Below the pieces are notes generated by a model. That model had not been told where the DNA came from. It saw only the letters and a list, made by a program, of their open reading frames with translations, and ran no database searches. 64,000 nucleotides of DNA from Streptomyces rishiriensis. Its GTDB lineage: Bacteria > Actinomycetota > Actinomycetes > Streptomycetales > Streptomycetaceae. Of this stretch, positions 1 to 8,510 are shown in pieces. The translations under genes and the position numbers were made by a program. Position 1 is the stretch's first letter. Every line of letters starts with the position of its first letter. The stretch spans positions 7,130,001 to 7,194,000 of the forward strand of contig NZ_JAUSWV010000002.1 in the NCBI RefSeq assembly GCF_030815485.1, in the 5' to 3' direction.

Positions 1-543
1 GGGCCGGTGTCCCTGCAGATCGACTGGGCCGACCGGGTCGCGGTGACCGGCGCGAACGGCGCGGGCAAGTCGACCCTCCTCGGCGCGCTCCTCGGCCGGG
101 TCCCGCTGGACGCCGGACAGGCCACGCTGGGCTCGGGCGTCCTGGTCGGCGAGGTCGACCAGGCCAGGCAGCTGTTCCACGGCTCCGAGTCCCTGCTGGA
201 CGCGTTCCGCGCGGCCGTGCCCGACACCGAACCGGCCGAGGTGCGCACCCTGCTGGCCAAGTTCGGCCTGAAGTCGGACCACGTCACGCGCTCGGCGGCC
301 ACCCTGTCACCCGGCGAACGCACCCGCGCCGCCCTCGCGCTGCTCCAGGGGCGGGGCGTGAACCTCCTCGTCCTCGACGAGCCGACGAACCACCTCGACC
401 TGCCGGCCATCGAGCAGCTGGAGTCGGCCCTCGACGCCTACGAGGGCACGCTGCTCCTGGTCACCCACGACCGGCGCATGCTGGACGCGGTGCATGTCAC
501 GCGTCGCCTGGAGGTCGCGGACGGCAAGGTGACCGAGCGCTGA
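1..543 (+). CDS. ABC-F family ATPase, C-terminal part (5' end outside window)
   Basis: The frame is open from the first base, so the start lies upstream of the window; 180 codons remain. What is visible is the second ATPase domain of a duplicated soluble ABC protein: Walker A GANGAGKST near visible residue 17, signature LSPGERTR, Walker B LLVLDEPTNHLD and H-loop VTHDRR, in normal order. The EPTNHLD form is characteristic of ABC-F proteins, which act on the ribosome (antibiotic protection or translation factors) and are not transporters. Housekeeping and resistance types cannot be told apart without the N-terminal half and the interdomain linker. The gene converges on tex, with a shared hairpin between them. 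Confidence 0.9.
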   Translation, partial: GPVSLQIDWADRVAVTGANGAGKSTLLGALLGRVPLDAGQATLGSGVLVGEVDQARQLFHGSESLLDAFRAAVPDTEPAEVRTLLAKFGLKSDHVTRSAATLSPGERTRAALALLQGRGVNLLVLDEPTNHLDLPAIEQLESALDAYEGTLLLVTHDRRMLDAVHVTRRLEVADGKVTER

Positions 544-586
544 GGCGGAGTCCGCGAGGCCCCGCCGGGCTTGCCCGTCGGCGCTG

Positions 587-612
587 CCGGGGCCCGGCGG
601 ACCGGGCCCCGG
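587..612. terminator. Bidirectional hairpin between ABC-F gene and tex
   Basis: CCGGGGCCCGG (587-597) and CCGGGCCCCGG (602-612) form a perfect 11-bp stem with a 4-nt loop. It sits between two convergent stop codons (541-543 and 626-628). There is no T-run on either side, as is common for Streptomyces terminators. Confidence 0.7.
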
Positions 613-625
613 TGGTGGGCAGCTG

Positions 626-3043
626 TCAGCGCCTGCCCTTCTTGGGGTCGACGAGGCCCGCCCGGCGCAGTGCGTCGGCCATCGCGCTGTTCCCCGGCGG
701 GGGAGCCTGGCGCGAACCGCCACCGCCACCGCCGGTGCCTTCGCCTTCGCCGCGCCGACCGCTCTGCCGGCGCTGTTGCGGCGGCCGCCCACCGCTCCGC
801 TGAGGCCGGCCCCCGGCGGCGGACCGGCCCTGATCACCCTGCGGAGCCGCCTCGTCGTCCAGCCGGAGCGTCAGCGAGATCCGCTTGCGCGGGATGTCGA
901 TGTCGAGGACCTTCACCTTGACGATGTCACCCGGCTTGACGACCTCCCTCGGGTCCTTGACGAACGTCTTCGACAGCGCGGACACATGCGCCAGACCGTC
1001 CTGGTGGACACCGACGTCGATGAACGCCCCGAAGGCCGCCACGTTCGTCACGACCCCCTCCAGGATCATCCCGGAGGACAGGTCGGAGATCTTCTCCACG
1101 CCCTCCTTGAAGGTGGCCGTCCTGAAGGCGGGCCGGGGGTCGCGCCCGGGCTTCTCCAGCTCCCTGAGGATGTCCGTGACGGTCGGCAGGCCGAACGTCT
1201 CGTCCACGAAGTCGGTCGGCCGCAGCGAGCGCAGGACGCCCGTGTTGCCGATGAGGGACGCCACATCCTGGCCGGAGGTCTTCACCATGCGCCGCACCAC
1301 CGGGTACGCCTCCGGGTGCACGCTGGAGGAGTCCAGCGGGTCGCTGCCGCCGCGGATGCGCAGGAAGCCCGCGCACTGCTCGTACGCCTTCGGACCGAGC
1401 CGGGCGACCTTCTTGAGCTCGGAACGGGAGGTGAAGGGCCCGTTGGCGTCCCGGTGCGCCACGATGTTCTCGGCGAGTCCGGTGGAGATGCCGGACACCC
1501 GCGAGAGGAGCCGCGCCGAGGCCGTGTTGACGTCCACGCCCACGCCGTTCACACAGTCCTCGACCACCGCGTCCAGTGAACGCGACAGCTTCACCTCGGA
1601 CAGGTCGTGCTGGTACTGGCCGACGCCGATCGACTTCGGGTCGATCTTCACCAGTTCGGCGAGCGGGTCCTGCAGCCGACGCGCGATCGACACGGCGCCG
1701 CGCAGCGACACGTCCATGTCGGGCAGCTCCTGGGAGGCGAAGGCGGAGGCCGAGTACACGGAGGCGCCCGCCTCGGACACCATCACCTTGGTGAGCTTCA
1801 ACTCCGGGTGCCTGGTGATGAGTTCACCGGCGAGTTTGTCGGTCTCGCGGGACGCCGTGCCGTTGCCGATGGCGATCAGGTCGACCGTGTGCTCCTTCGC
1901 CAGCCGTGCGAGCCTGGCGATCGCCTCGTCCCACTTGTTCGCCGGGACGTGCGGGTGGATCACGTCCGTGGCGACGACCTTGCCGGTCGCGTCGACGACG
2001 GCGACCTTCACGCCCGTGCGGAAGCCGGGGTCCAGGCCCAGCGTCGCGCGCGTGCCGGCCGGGGCGGCGAGCAGCAGGTCACGGAGGTTGGCGGCGAAGA
2101 CGTCGACGGCCTCGTCCTCGGCGGTCGTCCGCAGCCGCAGCCGCAGGTCGATGCCGAGGTGGACGAGGATGCGGGTCCGCCAGGCCCAGCGGACCGTGTC
2201 CGCCAGCCACTTGTCGCCCGGCCGGCCGCGGTCCGCGATGGCGAACCGGGCGGCGACCATGCCCTCGTAGGACGAGGGGCCGGGCTGCTCCGAGGGCTCC
2301 TCCGGCTCCAGGACGAGGTCGAGGACCTCCTCCTTCTCGCCGCGCAGCATCGCCAGAACGCGGTGCGAGGGCAGTGCGGTGAACGGCTCGGCGAAGTCGA
2401 AGTAGTCGGCGAACTTCGCGCCCGCCTCCTCCTTGCCGTCGCGCACCTTGGCGGCCAGCCGCCCGCGCTTCCACATGCGCTCGCGCAGTTCCCCGATGAG
2501 GTCGGCGTCCTCCGAGAACCGCTCGGTGAGGATCGCCCGCGCTCCGTCCAGCGCGGCCTGCGGATCGGCGACGCCCTTGTCGGCGTCGACGAACGCGGCG
2601 GCCGCCGCGAGCGGATCGACCGTCGGGTCGCCGAGCAGTCCCTCGGCGAGCGGTTCGAGACCCGCCTCGCGCGCGATCTGCGCCTTGGTGCGCCGCTTGG
2701 GCTTGTACGGCAGGTAGATGTCCTCCAGCCGCGCCTTGGTCTCGGCGCCGAGGATCCGCGCCCGCAGCGCGTCGGTGAGCTTGCCCTGCTCGCTCACCGA
2801 CTCGAGGATCGCCGTCCGCCGCTCCTCCAGCTCCCGCAGATAGCGCAGCCGCTCCTCGAGCGTGCGCAGCTGCGCGTCGTCGAGCATCTCGGTCGCTTCC
2901 TTGCGGTAGCGGGCGATGAAAGGCACCGTCGAGCCGCCGTCGAGCAGCTCCACGGCGGCCTTCACCTGCCGCTGCCGTACGCCGAGTTCCTCGGCGATCC
3001 TGCTTTCGATGGACCCTACTTCGATGGACCCGGGTGTCGTCAC
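626..3043 (-). CDS. tex: Tex-family S1 RNA-binding protein
   Basis: The 805-residue protein has the full Tex layout: N-terminal helical region (SRIAEELGVRQRQV onward), YqgF/RNase H-like domain (LGLDPGFRTGVKVAVVD), helix-hairpin-helix region (VNTASARLLSRVSGI, then LKKVARLGPKAYEQ) and an S1 domain (ILEGVVTNVAAFGAFIDVG). A low-complexity Gly/Arg/Gln tail of about 80 residues ends in PKKGRR, longer than in the E. coli protein. Tex proteins bind nucleic acid and influence transcription and RNA metabolism. I chose GTG at 3043 because GGAGAAGG lies upstream and the typical N-terminus begins there; the frame stays open up to 3103. Confidence 0.93.
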   Translation of the reverse strand: MTTPGSIEVGSIESRIAEELGVRQRQVKAAVELLDGGSTVPFIARYRKEATEMLDDAQLRTLEERLRYLRELEERRTAILESVSEQGKLTDALRARILGAETKARLEDIYLPYKPKRRTKAQIAREAGLEPLAEGLLGDPTVDPLAAAAAFVDADKGVADPQAALDGARAILTERFSEDADLIGELRERMWKRGRLAAKVRDGKEEAGAKFADYFDFAEPFTALPSHRVLAMLRGEKEEVLDLVLEPEEPSEQPGPSSYEGMVAARFAIADRGRPGDKWLADTVRWAWRTRILVHLGIDLRLRLRTTAEDEAVDVFAANLRDLLLAAPAGTRATLGLDPGFRTGVKVAVVDATGKVVATDVIHPHVPANKWDEAIARLARLAKEHTVDLIAIGNGTASRETDKLAGELITRHPELKLTKVMVSEAGASVYSASAFASQELPDMDVSLRGAVSIARRLQDPLAELVKIDPKSIGVGQYQHDLSEVKLSRSLDAVVEDCVNGVGVDVNTASARLLSRVSGISTGLAENIVAHRDANGPFTSRSELKKVARLGPKAYEQCAGFLRIRGGSDPLDSSSVHPEAYPVVRRMVKTSGQDVASLIGNTGVLRSLRPTDFVDETFGLPTVTDILRELEKPGRDPRPAFRTATFKEGVEKISDLSSGMILEGVVTNVAAFGAFIDVGVHQDGLAHVSALSKTFVKDPREVVKPGDIVKVKVLDIDIPRKRISLTLRLDDEAAPQGDQGRSAAGGRPQRSGGRPPQQRRQSGRRGEGEGTGGGGGGSRQAPPPGNSAMADALRRAGLVDPKKGRR

Positions 3044-3124
3044 GATCCCGTACCGCCTTCTCCACTGAGGTTGCGCGGCAATTGTGGCAGGTGACACCGA
3101 CACTCGGGGATCAGGGCGCGGTCC

Positions 3125-3256
3125 TCAGGCCCTGCGGCTCCTGCTGGAGCCCGAGGCCCCGCCGAAGAGCCGGGCCAGTGCCCGGAAGGGCAGCGTCACC
3201 ACGGTGGCGATGGCGCCACCGATCTGCCGCAGCACGTCTGCGATCGCACGGAACAC
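3125..3256 (-). CDS. LPFR-motif small protein (43 aa)
   Basis: GTG at 3256 is preceded by AAGGGGAAGCTC and opens 43 codons to TGA at 3125. The peptide has an amphipathic start (FRAIADVLRQIGGAIATV), the core TLPFRALARLFGG and a basic Ser/Arg tail ending SSRSRRA. This matches the widespread Streptomyces class annotated as LPFR motif small protein (from memory). No function is known; a helix with a basic tail suggests membrane or envelope association, which is inference. It lies alone between tex (same strand, upstream start at 3043 points away) and the divergent GlxA-type gene. Confidence 0.8.
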   Translation of the reverse strand: MFRAIADVLRQIGGAIATVVTLPFRALARLFGGASGSSRSRRA

Positions 3257-3407
3257 GAGCTTCCCCTTTCGTTCCTCGTCGCCCGGCCGCTCCGGCCGGG
3301 ACGATCCGGGTACCTCGAGATCGGCCGGCCATGCCGACGAGCCGTGGCAGGAAAGGTGGGGAACCCGTCATTGCCGCCCCGTGCCCCGCCCGCGAAGAAT
3401 CGTCGGC

Positions 3408-4380
3408 ATGGCCCAGCGAACCGTCCACACCGTTCTCGTCGTGCTCTTCGACGGCGTCCAGAGCCTCGACGTGACAGGCCCCGTGGAGGTCTTCGCGGGG
3501 GCCGAGCGGCACACCCCGGGGACCTACCGGATCCGCACGGCCTCCCTGGACGGCGCTCCGGTGCGCACCTCCAGCGGGCTGACCCTTCTGGCGGACGAGG
3601 CGCTCACGCGCGTGCGTGAGCCGCACACGCTGCTCGTCCCCGGCGGCCGGGGCACCCGCCGCCCGGACGCCGCGCCGCTGACGGACTGGCTGCGCGTCAA
3701 CGCCCCGCGCGCGGAGCGCCTCGTCTCGGTCTGCACCGGCGCGATGCTGCTCGCCGCCGCGGGTCTGCTGGACGGCCGCCGGGCGACGACCCACTGGGCG
3801 TACTGCGACCGGCTCGCCCGCGATCACCCGGCGCGTCCGGGTCGACCCTGACCCGATCTTCGTCCGGGACGGGCACGTCCACACCTCGGCCGGCGTCACC
3901 TCCGGCATCGACCTGGCCCTCGCCCTGGTCGAGGCGGACCTCGGCCGCGACGCGGCGCTGACCATCGCCCGTCACCTGGTCGTCTTCCTGCGCAGGCCCG
4001 GGAACCAGGCCCAGTTCAGCGCGCAGCTGGCCGCCCAGACGGCCGAGCGGGCGCCTCTGCGGGAGGTCCAGCAGTGGATCACCGAGCATCCCGGCGCCGA
4101 CCTGAGCGTGGAGTCGCTCGCCGCCCGCGCCCTGCTCTCCCCGCGTCACTTCGCCCGCGCCTTCCGCGACGAGACCGGCGTGACGCCCGGCCGCTATGTC
4201 GACCGGGTCCGCCTGGAGCACGCCCGCCGCCTGCTGGAGGACACGGCGGACGGCGTCGAGGAGATCTCCCGGGCCAGCGGATACGGCACCCCCGAGGCCA
4301 TGCGGCGCGCCTTCGTCAAGGCGCTCGGGACGCCCCCCGCGGAGTACCGCCGACGGTTCCGTCCCGCGCCCGTCCACTGA
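3408..4380 (+). pseudogene. GlxA-family AraC regulator, frameshifted
   Basis: Two halves of one gene lie in different frames. The first (ATG 3408 to TGA 3849-3851) is a DJ-1/PfpI-like domain (VVLFDGVQSLDVTGPVEVFA, SVCTGAMLLAAAGLLDGR). The second continues as RVRVDPDPIFV, then TSGIDLALALV, and ends in an AraC helix-turn-helix domain (SVESLAARALLSPRHFARAF and SRASGYGTPEAMRRAF). Removing one base near 3830 (ccggcgcg) gives HPRVRVDPDPIFV and one 323-residue protein, the usual GlxA-family length. It is either a true one-base insertion or a sequencing error. A short C-terminal protein could start at ATG 4108. A DJ-1/PfpI gene follows 28 bp downstream. Confidence 0.85.
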
Positions 4381-4408
4381 AGCCCTGTGAGCCCAGCGAG
4401 AGGAACCC

Positions 4409-5044
4409 ATGCAGATCGCCGTCGTCGTCTACGACCGCTTCACCGCCCTGGACGTCGTGGGCCCGTACGAGATGCTCTCCCGCGCCCCGGGCGCGGAGAC
4501 CGTCTTCGTGGCCGAGGAGAGGGGGCCCGTCCGCACGGAGACCGGCTTCCTGGCCGTCACCGCCGACCGGGCGCTGGCCGAGGTCCCCGCCCCCGACGTC
4601 GTGGTCGTCTCCGGGGGCCCCGGCCAGAGCGCCCTGATGGACCACGCGCCCCTGCTCGACTGGCTCCGGCAGGCCGACGCCACCAGCACCTGGACGACGT
4701 CCGTGTGCTCGGGCTCCCTGCTGCTCGCCGCCGCGGGCCTCCTCGAAGGCCGCCGGGCCACCTCCCACTGGCTGGCCCTCTGGCAGCTCGGGGCGTTCGG
4801 CGTCGAGGCGACCGGCGAACGCGTCGTCTTCGACGGCAAGTACGTCACCGCGGCCGGCGTCTCGTCCGGCATCGACATGGGGCTCGCCCTGCTCGGCCGG
4901 ATCGCGGGCGACGACCATGCCCGGGCCGTTCAGCTGGGCACGGAGTACGACCCGCAGCCGCCCTACGATGCGGGCGCCCCGCACAAGGCGCCGCCCCACC
5001 TGGTGGAGAAGCTGCGGGCCCGCAGCCGGTTCATACTGACGTAG
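4409..5044 (+). CDS. DJ-1/PfpI family protein (isonitrile hydratase-like)
   Basis: The 211-residue single-domain protein starts at ATG 4409 behind GAGAGGAACCC. It carries VVVYDRFTALDVVGPYEML at the N-terminus, a PDVVVVSGGPG strand-turn and the nucleophile elbow SVCSGSLLLAAAGLLEGR, with a candidate catalytic Cys followed by RRATSHW. It resembles the sensor half of the neighbouring GlxA-type gene but lacks a DNA-binding domain, so it is probably an enzyme of the isonitrile hydratase or amidase type; the substrate is unknown. Its 3' end overlaps the convergent enoyl-CoA hydratase gene by 14 nt. Confidence 0.85.
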   Translation: MQIAVVVYDRFTALDVVGPYEMLSRAPGAETVFVAEERGPVRTETGFLAVTADRALAEVPAPDVVVVSGGPGQSALMDHAPLLDWLRQADATSTWTTSVCSGSLLLAAAGLLEGRRATSHWLALWQLGAFGVEATGERVVFDGKYVTAAGVSSGIDMGLALLGRIAGDDHARAVQLGTEYDPQPPYDAGAPHKAPPHLVEKLRARSRFILT

Positions 5045-5780
5045 TCCAGGTGAAGCGCGGCTCCCTGCGCTCGAGGAACGCGGCGACGCCCTCCCCGGTG
5101 TCGCCGCTGCCGCGCGCCTGTGCGCTCCAGTGGGCGTCCCGGTCCGTGCGGCCGTTCGCGAACTCCTTCGCGGCGGCCTGCGTCAGTCCCGAGCGGGACA
5201 CCAGCACCCGGGTGAACTCCGCGATCCGCTCGTCGAGTCCGTCCACGGGCAGCACCTCGTCGACCAGACCCGTGCGCAGCGCCCGCTCGGTGTCGATCAA
5301 CTCACCCGAGAAGAGCAGGTACTTGGCGGTGGCCGGACCCACCAGGGACACCAGGCGCCGGGTGGCGCCGGACGGATAGACGATCCCGAGCTTCGCCGGC
5401 GTCACCCCGAACCGCGCGCCGTCCTCGGCGAACCGCAGGTCGCACGCCGCGGCGAGCTGGGCGCCACCGCCGACGCAGTGCCCCCGGATCGCGGCCAGGG
5501 TCGGCTTCGGGAACGCCGCCAGGGCCTCCTCGGCTCGCCCGGCCAGCTCCTGGGCCTCCTGCGGCGACCCCAGGAGCGTGGAGATGTCGGCCCCCGCGCA
5601 GAAGGTGCCCCCCGCCCCGGTCAGCACCAGCGCCCGCACCGCCGGGTCGGCGGCCAGGGTGTCGAGCAACGGGGGCAGCGCCGCCCACATCGCGGCCGTC
5701 ATGGCGTTGCGTTTCGCCGGGTGGTGCAGGACGACGGTGGCGACGGCGTCGGTGACGCCGTGCAGCAGATCGGGCTCCAT
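5031..5780 (-). CDS. Enoyl-CoA hydratase/isomerase family protein
   Basis: A crotonase-fold protein of 249 residues. Typical signals are HPAKRNAMTAAMW near the N-terminus, the oxyanion-hole segment GTFCAGADISTL, and RGHCVGGGAQLAAACDLRFA with the second oxyanion Gly. In GVTPAKLGIVYPSG the segment after the usual acid position reads PAKLGI. The family acts on acyl-CoA thioesters, commonly adding water across a 2-enoyl-CoA; the exact substrate cannot be read. ATG 5780 (MEPDLLHG) is the best family start, although the ribosome binding site is weak. The open frame continues upstream without homology. Confidence 0.88.
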   Translation of the reverse strand: MEPDLLHGVTDAVATVVLHHPAKRNAMTAAMWAALPPLLDTLAADPAVRALVLTGAGGTFCAGADISTLLGSPQEAQELAGRAEEALAAFPKPTLAAIRGHCVGGGAQLAAACDLRFAEDGARFGVTPAKLGIVYPSGATRRLVSLVGPATAKYLLFSGELIDTERALRTGLVDEVLPVDGLDERIAEFTRVLVSRSGLTQAAAKEFANGRTDRDAHWSAQARGSGDTGEGVAAFLERREPRFTWTTSV

Positions 5781-6107
5781 GCCCCGGATGCTAGCCACCG
5801 GCTCGTCCGCATGATCGTCGCCGTGGATGTGAGAGGCGCGACACCGGCGCCCGAGGGAACCGGAGCGGACCGGAGAGGCCCGGGGGCGGCCAGGAGGGAG
5901 GAGCGGGCCGCCGAACCCGTACAACCCGAAGAGTGCGTGAAGTCGGCGTGGACAGGACGGAAACGGTCCTGCGGTCGACTTCCTCATCCTCGGCCGGTCG
6001 GAAACGCTCGATAACTGCTGACTTCTGTTCAGTCATCCGGAGGGGGGCGCCTCGGAACCAACACTTCCCATGTGGTGACAATCGAGCGCGAGGGTGGCGA
6101 CCGGACG
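5781..6107. other. Intergenic region upstream of the anti-sigma-type ATPase gene
   Basis: No convincing gene in 327 bp. It holds the divergent upstream regions of the enoyl-CoA hydratase and the ATPase gene. One small dyad, CAGGAC (5953-5958) and GTCCTG (5966-5971) around a 7-nt loop, is visible. I do not see a clear promoter consensus. Confidence 0.5.
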
Positions 6108-6626
6108 ATGGACGATCAAGGGCGCGGGCCCGACCCACGCCCGGCGGGGACCGAGGGCGAACCCTGCGAATCCGCTGCGGAGGCCGAGCCCCGGCCGCTG
6201 CCCTACGAAGGCGTCTGGCGGTTCACCGCGTCCGCCGTCGACGCCTCGGTCCCGCAGGCACGACACGCCGTGCGGGACCTGCTGTACCGCCAGGGAGTAC
6301 CGGTCGGCGACGACCTGGCCCAGGGGCTCCTGCTGATCGTCTCCGAGCTGGTCACCAACGCCGTCCGGCACGCGGCGGTGCTGTCGCCGGTGCTCGCCGT
6401 GGAGGTCGCCGTCGGGGCCGAGTGGGTGCGCGTGTCGGTGGAGGACAACCACCCCTACCGCCCGACCGCCCTGGAGGCCGACCACGCTCGCACGGGCGGC
6501 CGGGGACTGCTGCTGGTGCGCGAGATCACCCGGGAGGCGGGCGGGGTCTGCGACGTGGAGCACACGTCGGGCGGCGGCAAGGTGATCTGGGCCGCCCTGC
6601 CGCTCAAGCCCGTACGGGTGTCCTGA
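6108..6626 (+). CDS. Anti-sigma-factor-type GHKL ATP-binding protein
   Basis: A 172-residue protein with the HATPase fold of RsbW/SpoIIAB relatives: N-box LLLIVSELVTNAVRHA, a degenerate G1 segment (VEDNHPYRPTAL) and G2 loop GGRGLLLVREI. Streptomyces carries dozens of such proteins, which bind sigma factors or anti-anti-sigma factors and may phosphorylate the latter. The first 50 or so residues are acidic and Pro-rich, probably disordered. No sigma factor or STAS partner is adjacent, so the target is unknown. ATG 6108 is chosen for the upstream GGGTGG at suitable distance; an in-frame GTG at 6072 has no clear ribosome binding site. It converges on idi with a 3-nt gap. Confidence 0.82.
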   Translation: MDDQGRGPDPRPAGTEGEPCESAAEAEPRPLPYEGVWRFTASAVDASVPQARHAVRDLLYRQGVPVGDDLAQGLLLIVSELVTNAVRHAAVLSPVLAVEVAVGAEWVRVSVEDNHPYRPTALEADHARTGGRGLLLVREITREAGGVCDVEHTSGGGKVIWAALPLKPVRVS

Positions 6627-6629
6627 GAG

Positions 6630-7223
6630 TCACCAGCCGGCCGACGGCCCCGTCAGCTCCCTGACCGCCGGGCGCGCCGCGTCCAGCACGGTCATGAACC
6701 AGGAGGAGAACGGGTCCCCGGCGTGCCGTTCCGCCAGCTCGGCGGGCGTCACGAAGGCCGTGTCGCCCACCTCCTCCGCGTCCGGCCGCAGCGCGGACTG
6801 CACCAGCCCGACGAACAGGTGGTTGTACTCCTGCTCCACCAGGCCCGACTCCGGGTCCGGGTGGTTGTAGCGGACCGTGCCCGCCTCGCCGAGCAGCGAC
6901 GGGGAGACGCCGAGCTCCTCGAAGGTGCGCCGCGCGGCCGCCGCGAACGGCGCCTCACCGGGGTAGGGGTGACCGCAGCAGGTGTTGGACCACACACCGG
7001 GGGAGTGGTACTTGCCGAGCGCCCGCTGCTGGAGCAGCAGCCGGCCCCGCTCGTCGAAGAGGAACACGGAGAACGCGCGGTGCAGCTGCCCCGGAGGCTG
7101 ATGGGCGGCCAGCTTCTCCGCGGTGCCGATCGTGACGCCGTTCTCGTCGACCAGCTCCAGCAAGATCGCGTCCGCGGTGCCGTTCGACGACGTGTGTGTC
7201 GCGGTGGCAGGTGTGATCGGCAT
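6630..7223 (-). CDS. idi: Isopentenyl-diphosphate delta-isomerase, type I
   Basis: The 197-residue Nudix-fold isomerase interconverts IPP and DMAPP. Hallmarks: HRAFSVFLFDERGRLLLQQR, the catalytic-Cys segment WSNTCCGHPYPGE, RRTFEELG in the Nudix helix and the metal-binding Glu motif EQEYNHLF. ATG 7223 has AAGGA at 5-6 nt, better placed than ATG 7229. The enzyme would supply DMAPP for the farnesyl diphosphate used by the hopanoid operon starting 9 kb away; MEP-pathway organisms do not strictly need Idi because IspH makes both isomers. That functional link is inference from proximity. Confidence 0.95.
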   Translation of the reverse strand: MPITPATATHTSSNGTADAILLELVDENGVTIGTAEKLAAHQPPGQLHRAFSVFLFDERGRLLLQQRALGKYHSPGVWSNTCCGHPYPGEAPFAAAARRTFEELGVSPSLLGEAGTVRYNHPDPESGLVEQEYNHLFVGLVQSALRPDAEEVGDTAFVTPAELAERHAGDPFSSWFMTVLDAARPAVRELTGPSAGW

Positions 7224-7421
7224 ACCCATCCTTAGCATCGGTCCTCGCGTCCCCAGTCTGCCGTACGCGTCCGGCACTCCCGGCACTTCACGCGAAAGCG
7301 CGCATGTCCCGCGCACGGCGAGGGGCCCGGCAGGTGATCTTGCCCGGCGCCGGGGGCGCGGAACCGTCCGGAACGTCTGTGCGGATCCCCCGGAGCCGCA
7401 GCCGTCCACGGCCTTCCACGG

Positions 7422-8363
7422 TCAGTGACAGAGCCGCGCCTCGTGCTCGGCGTGCCCGCTCGGCTCCAGCTGGAAGGTGCAGTGCTCCACGTCGAAGTGA
7501 TGGCCCAGGCAGCCCTGGAGCTCGTGCAGCATCTTCTCGTGGCCGATCGCGTTCAGGACGTCCGAGCGCACCACCACGTGCGCCGACAGCACCGGCATCC
7601 CGGAGGTGATGGTCCACGCGTGCAGATCGTGGACGTCCTCCACCCCGTCCAGCGCGAGGATGTGGGACCGCACGTCCGCCATGTCGACGTCCTTGGGAGC
7701 CGACTCCAGCAGCACGTCGAGCGTCTCGCGCAGCAGCTTCAGGGTGCGCGGCACGATCATCAGGCCGATGACGAGCGAGGCGACCGGGTCGGCGGCCTGC
7801 CAGCCGGTGGCCAGGATCACCACCGCGGAGATCAGCACCGCCACCGATCCCAGCGCGTCGGCCGCCACCTCCAGGAACGCCCCGCGCACGTTCAGACTCT
7901 CCGACTGGCCCCGCATCAGCAGCGACATCGAGATCATGTTGGCGACCAGACCGAACGCGCCGAACCAGATCATCAGCCCGCCCTCGGTGGCGGCGGGGGT
8001 GAAGAACCGCTGGACCGCCTCGTACAGGACGTAGCCGCCGACCACGAGCAGCAGCAGGCAGTTGGCGAGGGCGGCCAGGATCTCGGCGCGCGCCAGCCCG
8101 AAGGTGCGGGTCGCGCTCGGCGGCCGGTTGGCGAAGTGGATCGCGAGCAGCGCCATGCCGAGACCCAGCGCGTCCGTCGCCATGTGCGCGGCGTCCGCGA
8201 TCAGCGCCAGGGAGTCCGCGAGCAGTCCGCCGACGATCTCGACGACCATGACGGCGAGCGTGATCGCCAGTGCGACGCGCAGTCTGCCCCGGTACGCCGC
8301 CGCGGCCGTGGCGGTCGTCGGCACGTGCGTGTGGGTATGGCCGTGGTCGTGCCCAGCCCCCAT
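7422..8363 (-). CDS. Cation diffusion facilitator (CzcD/ZitB-type) metal exporter
   Basis: The 313-residue protein has six predicted membrane segments, a His-rich N-terminus (GHDHGHTHTH) and a C-terminal cytoplasmic ferredoxin-like domain (DVDMADVRSHILALDGVEDVHDLHAW onward) ending in HAEHEARLCH. The membrane-2 metal site is HMATD (HxxxD), as in Zn transporters, but the membrane-5 partner reads EVAAD (ExxxD), where Zn-specific CDFs usually have HxxxD. The cargo may therefore differ (Zn, Co, Ni or Fe); this is inference. A G-tract and a perfect dyad lie upstream of its start. Confidence 0.9.
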   Translation of the reverse strand: MGAGHDHGHTHTHVPTTATAAAAYRGRLRVALAITLAVMVVEIVGGLLADSLALIADAAHMATDALGLGMALLAIHFANRPPSATRTFGLARAEILAALANCLLLLVVGGYVLYEAVQRFFTPAATEGGLMIWFGAFGLVANMISMSLLMRGQSESLNVRGAFLEVAADALGSVAVLISAVVILATGWQAADPVASLVIGLMIVPRTLKLLRETLDVLLESAPKDVDMADVRSHILALDGVEDVHDLHAWTITSGMPVLSAHVVVRSDVLNAIGHEKMLHELQGCLGHHFDVEHCTFQLEPSGHAEHEARLCH

Positions 8364-8430
8364 GGAAGCAGCCCTTCTGTGGTCCGTCGTGGGCCCTGGC
8401 GTTCTGCCCCGCGATCACAGTGAACTACGG

Positions 8431-8443
8431 GTGGGGGGTATCC
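8431..8443 (-). promoter_or_regulatory. G6-tract element upstream of CDF gene, CsoR/RcnR-operator-like
   Basis: GTGGGGGGTATCC on the plus strand reads as GGATACCCCCCAC toward the CDF gene, 68-80 bp before its start. A six-C tract flanked by TATAC-like sequence is the hallmark of RcnR/DmeR/CsoR-family metal-sensor operators. The flanking inverted arms are poor here, and no such regulator gene is in the window. Confidence 0.3.
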
Positions 8444-8473
8444 GGCAACGCGGCACTGAACACCGTTGTCATG

Positions 8474-8510
8474 TGCCCTGACCTGCGGAAACGAATCCCA
8501 GGTCAGGGCA
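8474..8510. repeat. Perfect 11-bp inverted repeat upstream of CDF gene
   Basis: TGCCCTGACCT (8474-8484) and AGGTCAGGGCA (8500-8510) pair perfectly around a 15-nt spacer. It lies 111 bp upstream of the CDF start and 500 bp before the TTG-started gene, so it does not end a known transcript. It may be an operator, or the terminator of an unannotated RNA. Confidence 0.55.

Noticed and set aside
4108..4380. Separate short AraC-type gene starting at ATG 4108
   Set aside because: It is the in-frame continuation of the frameshifted GlxA-type gene; sequence upstream of this ATG is still homologous.
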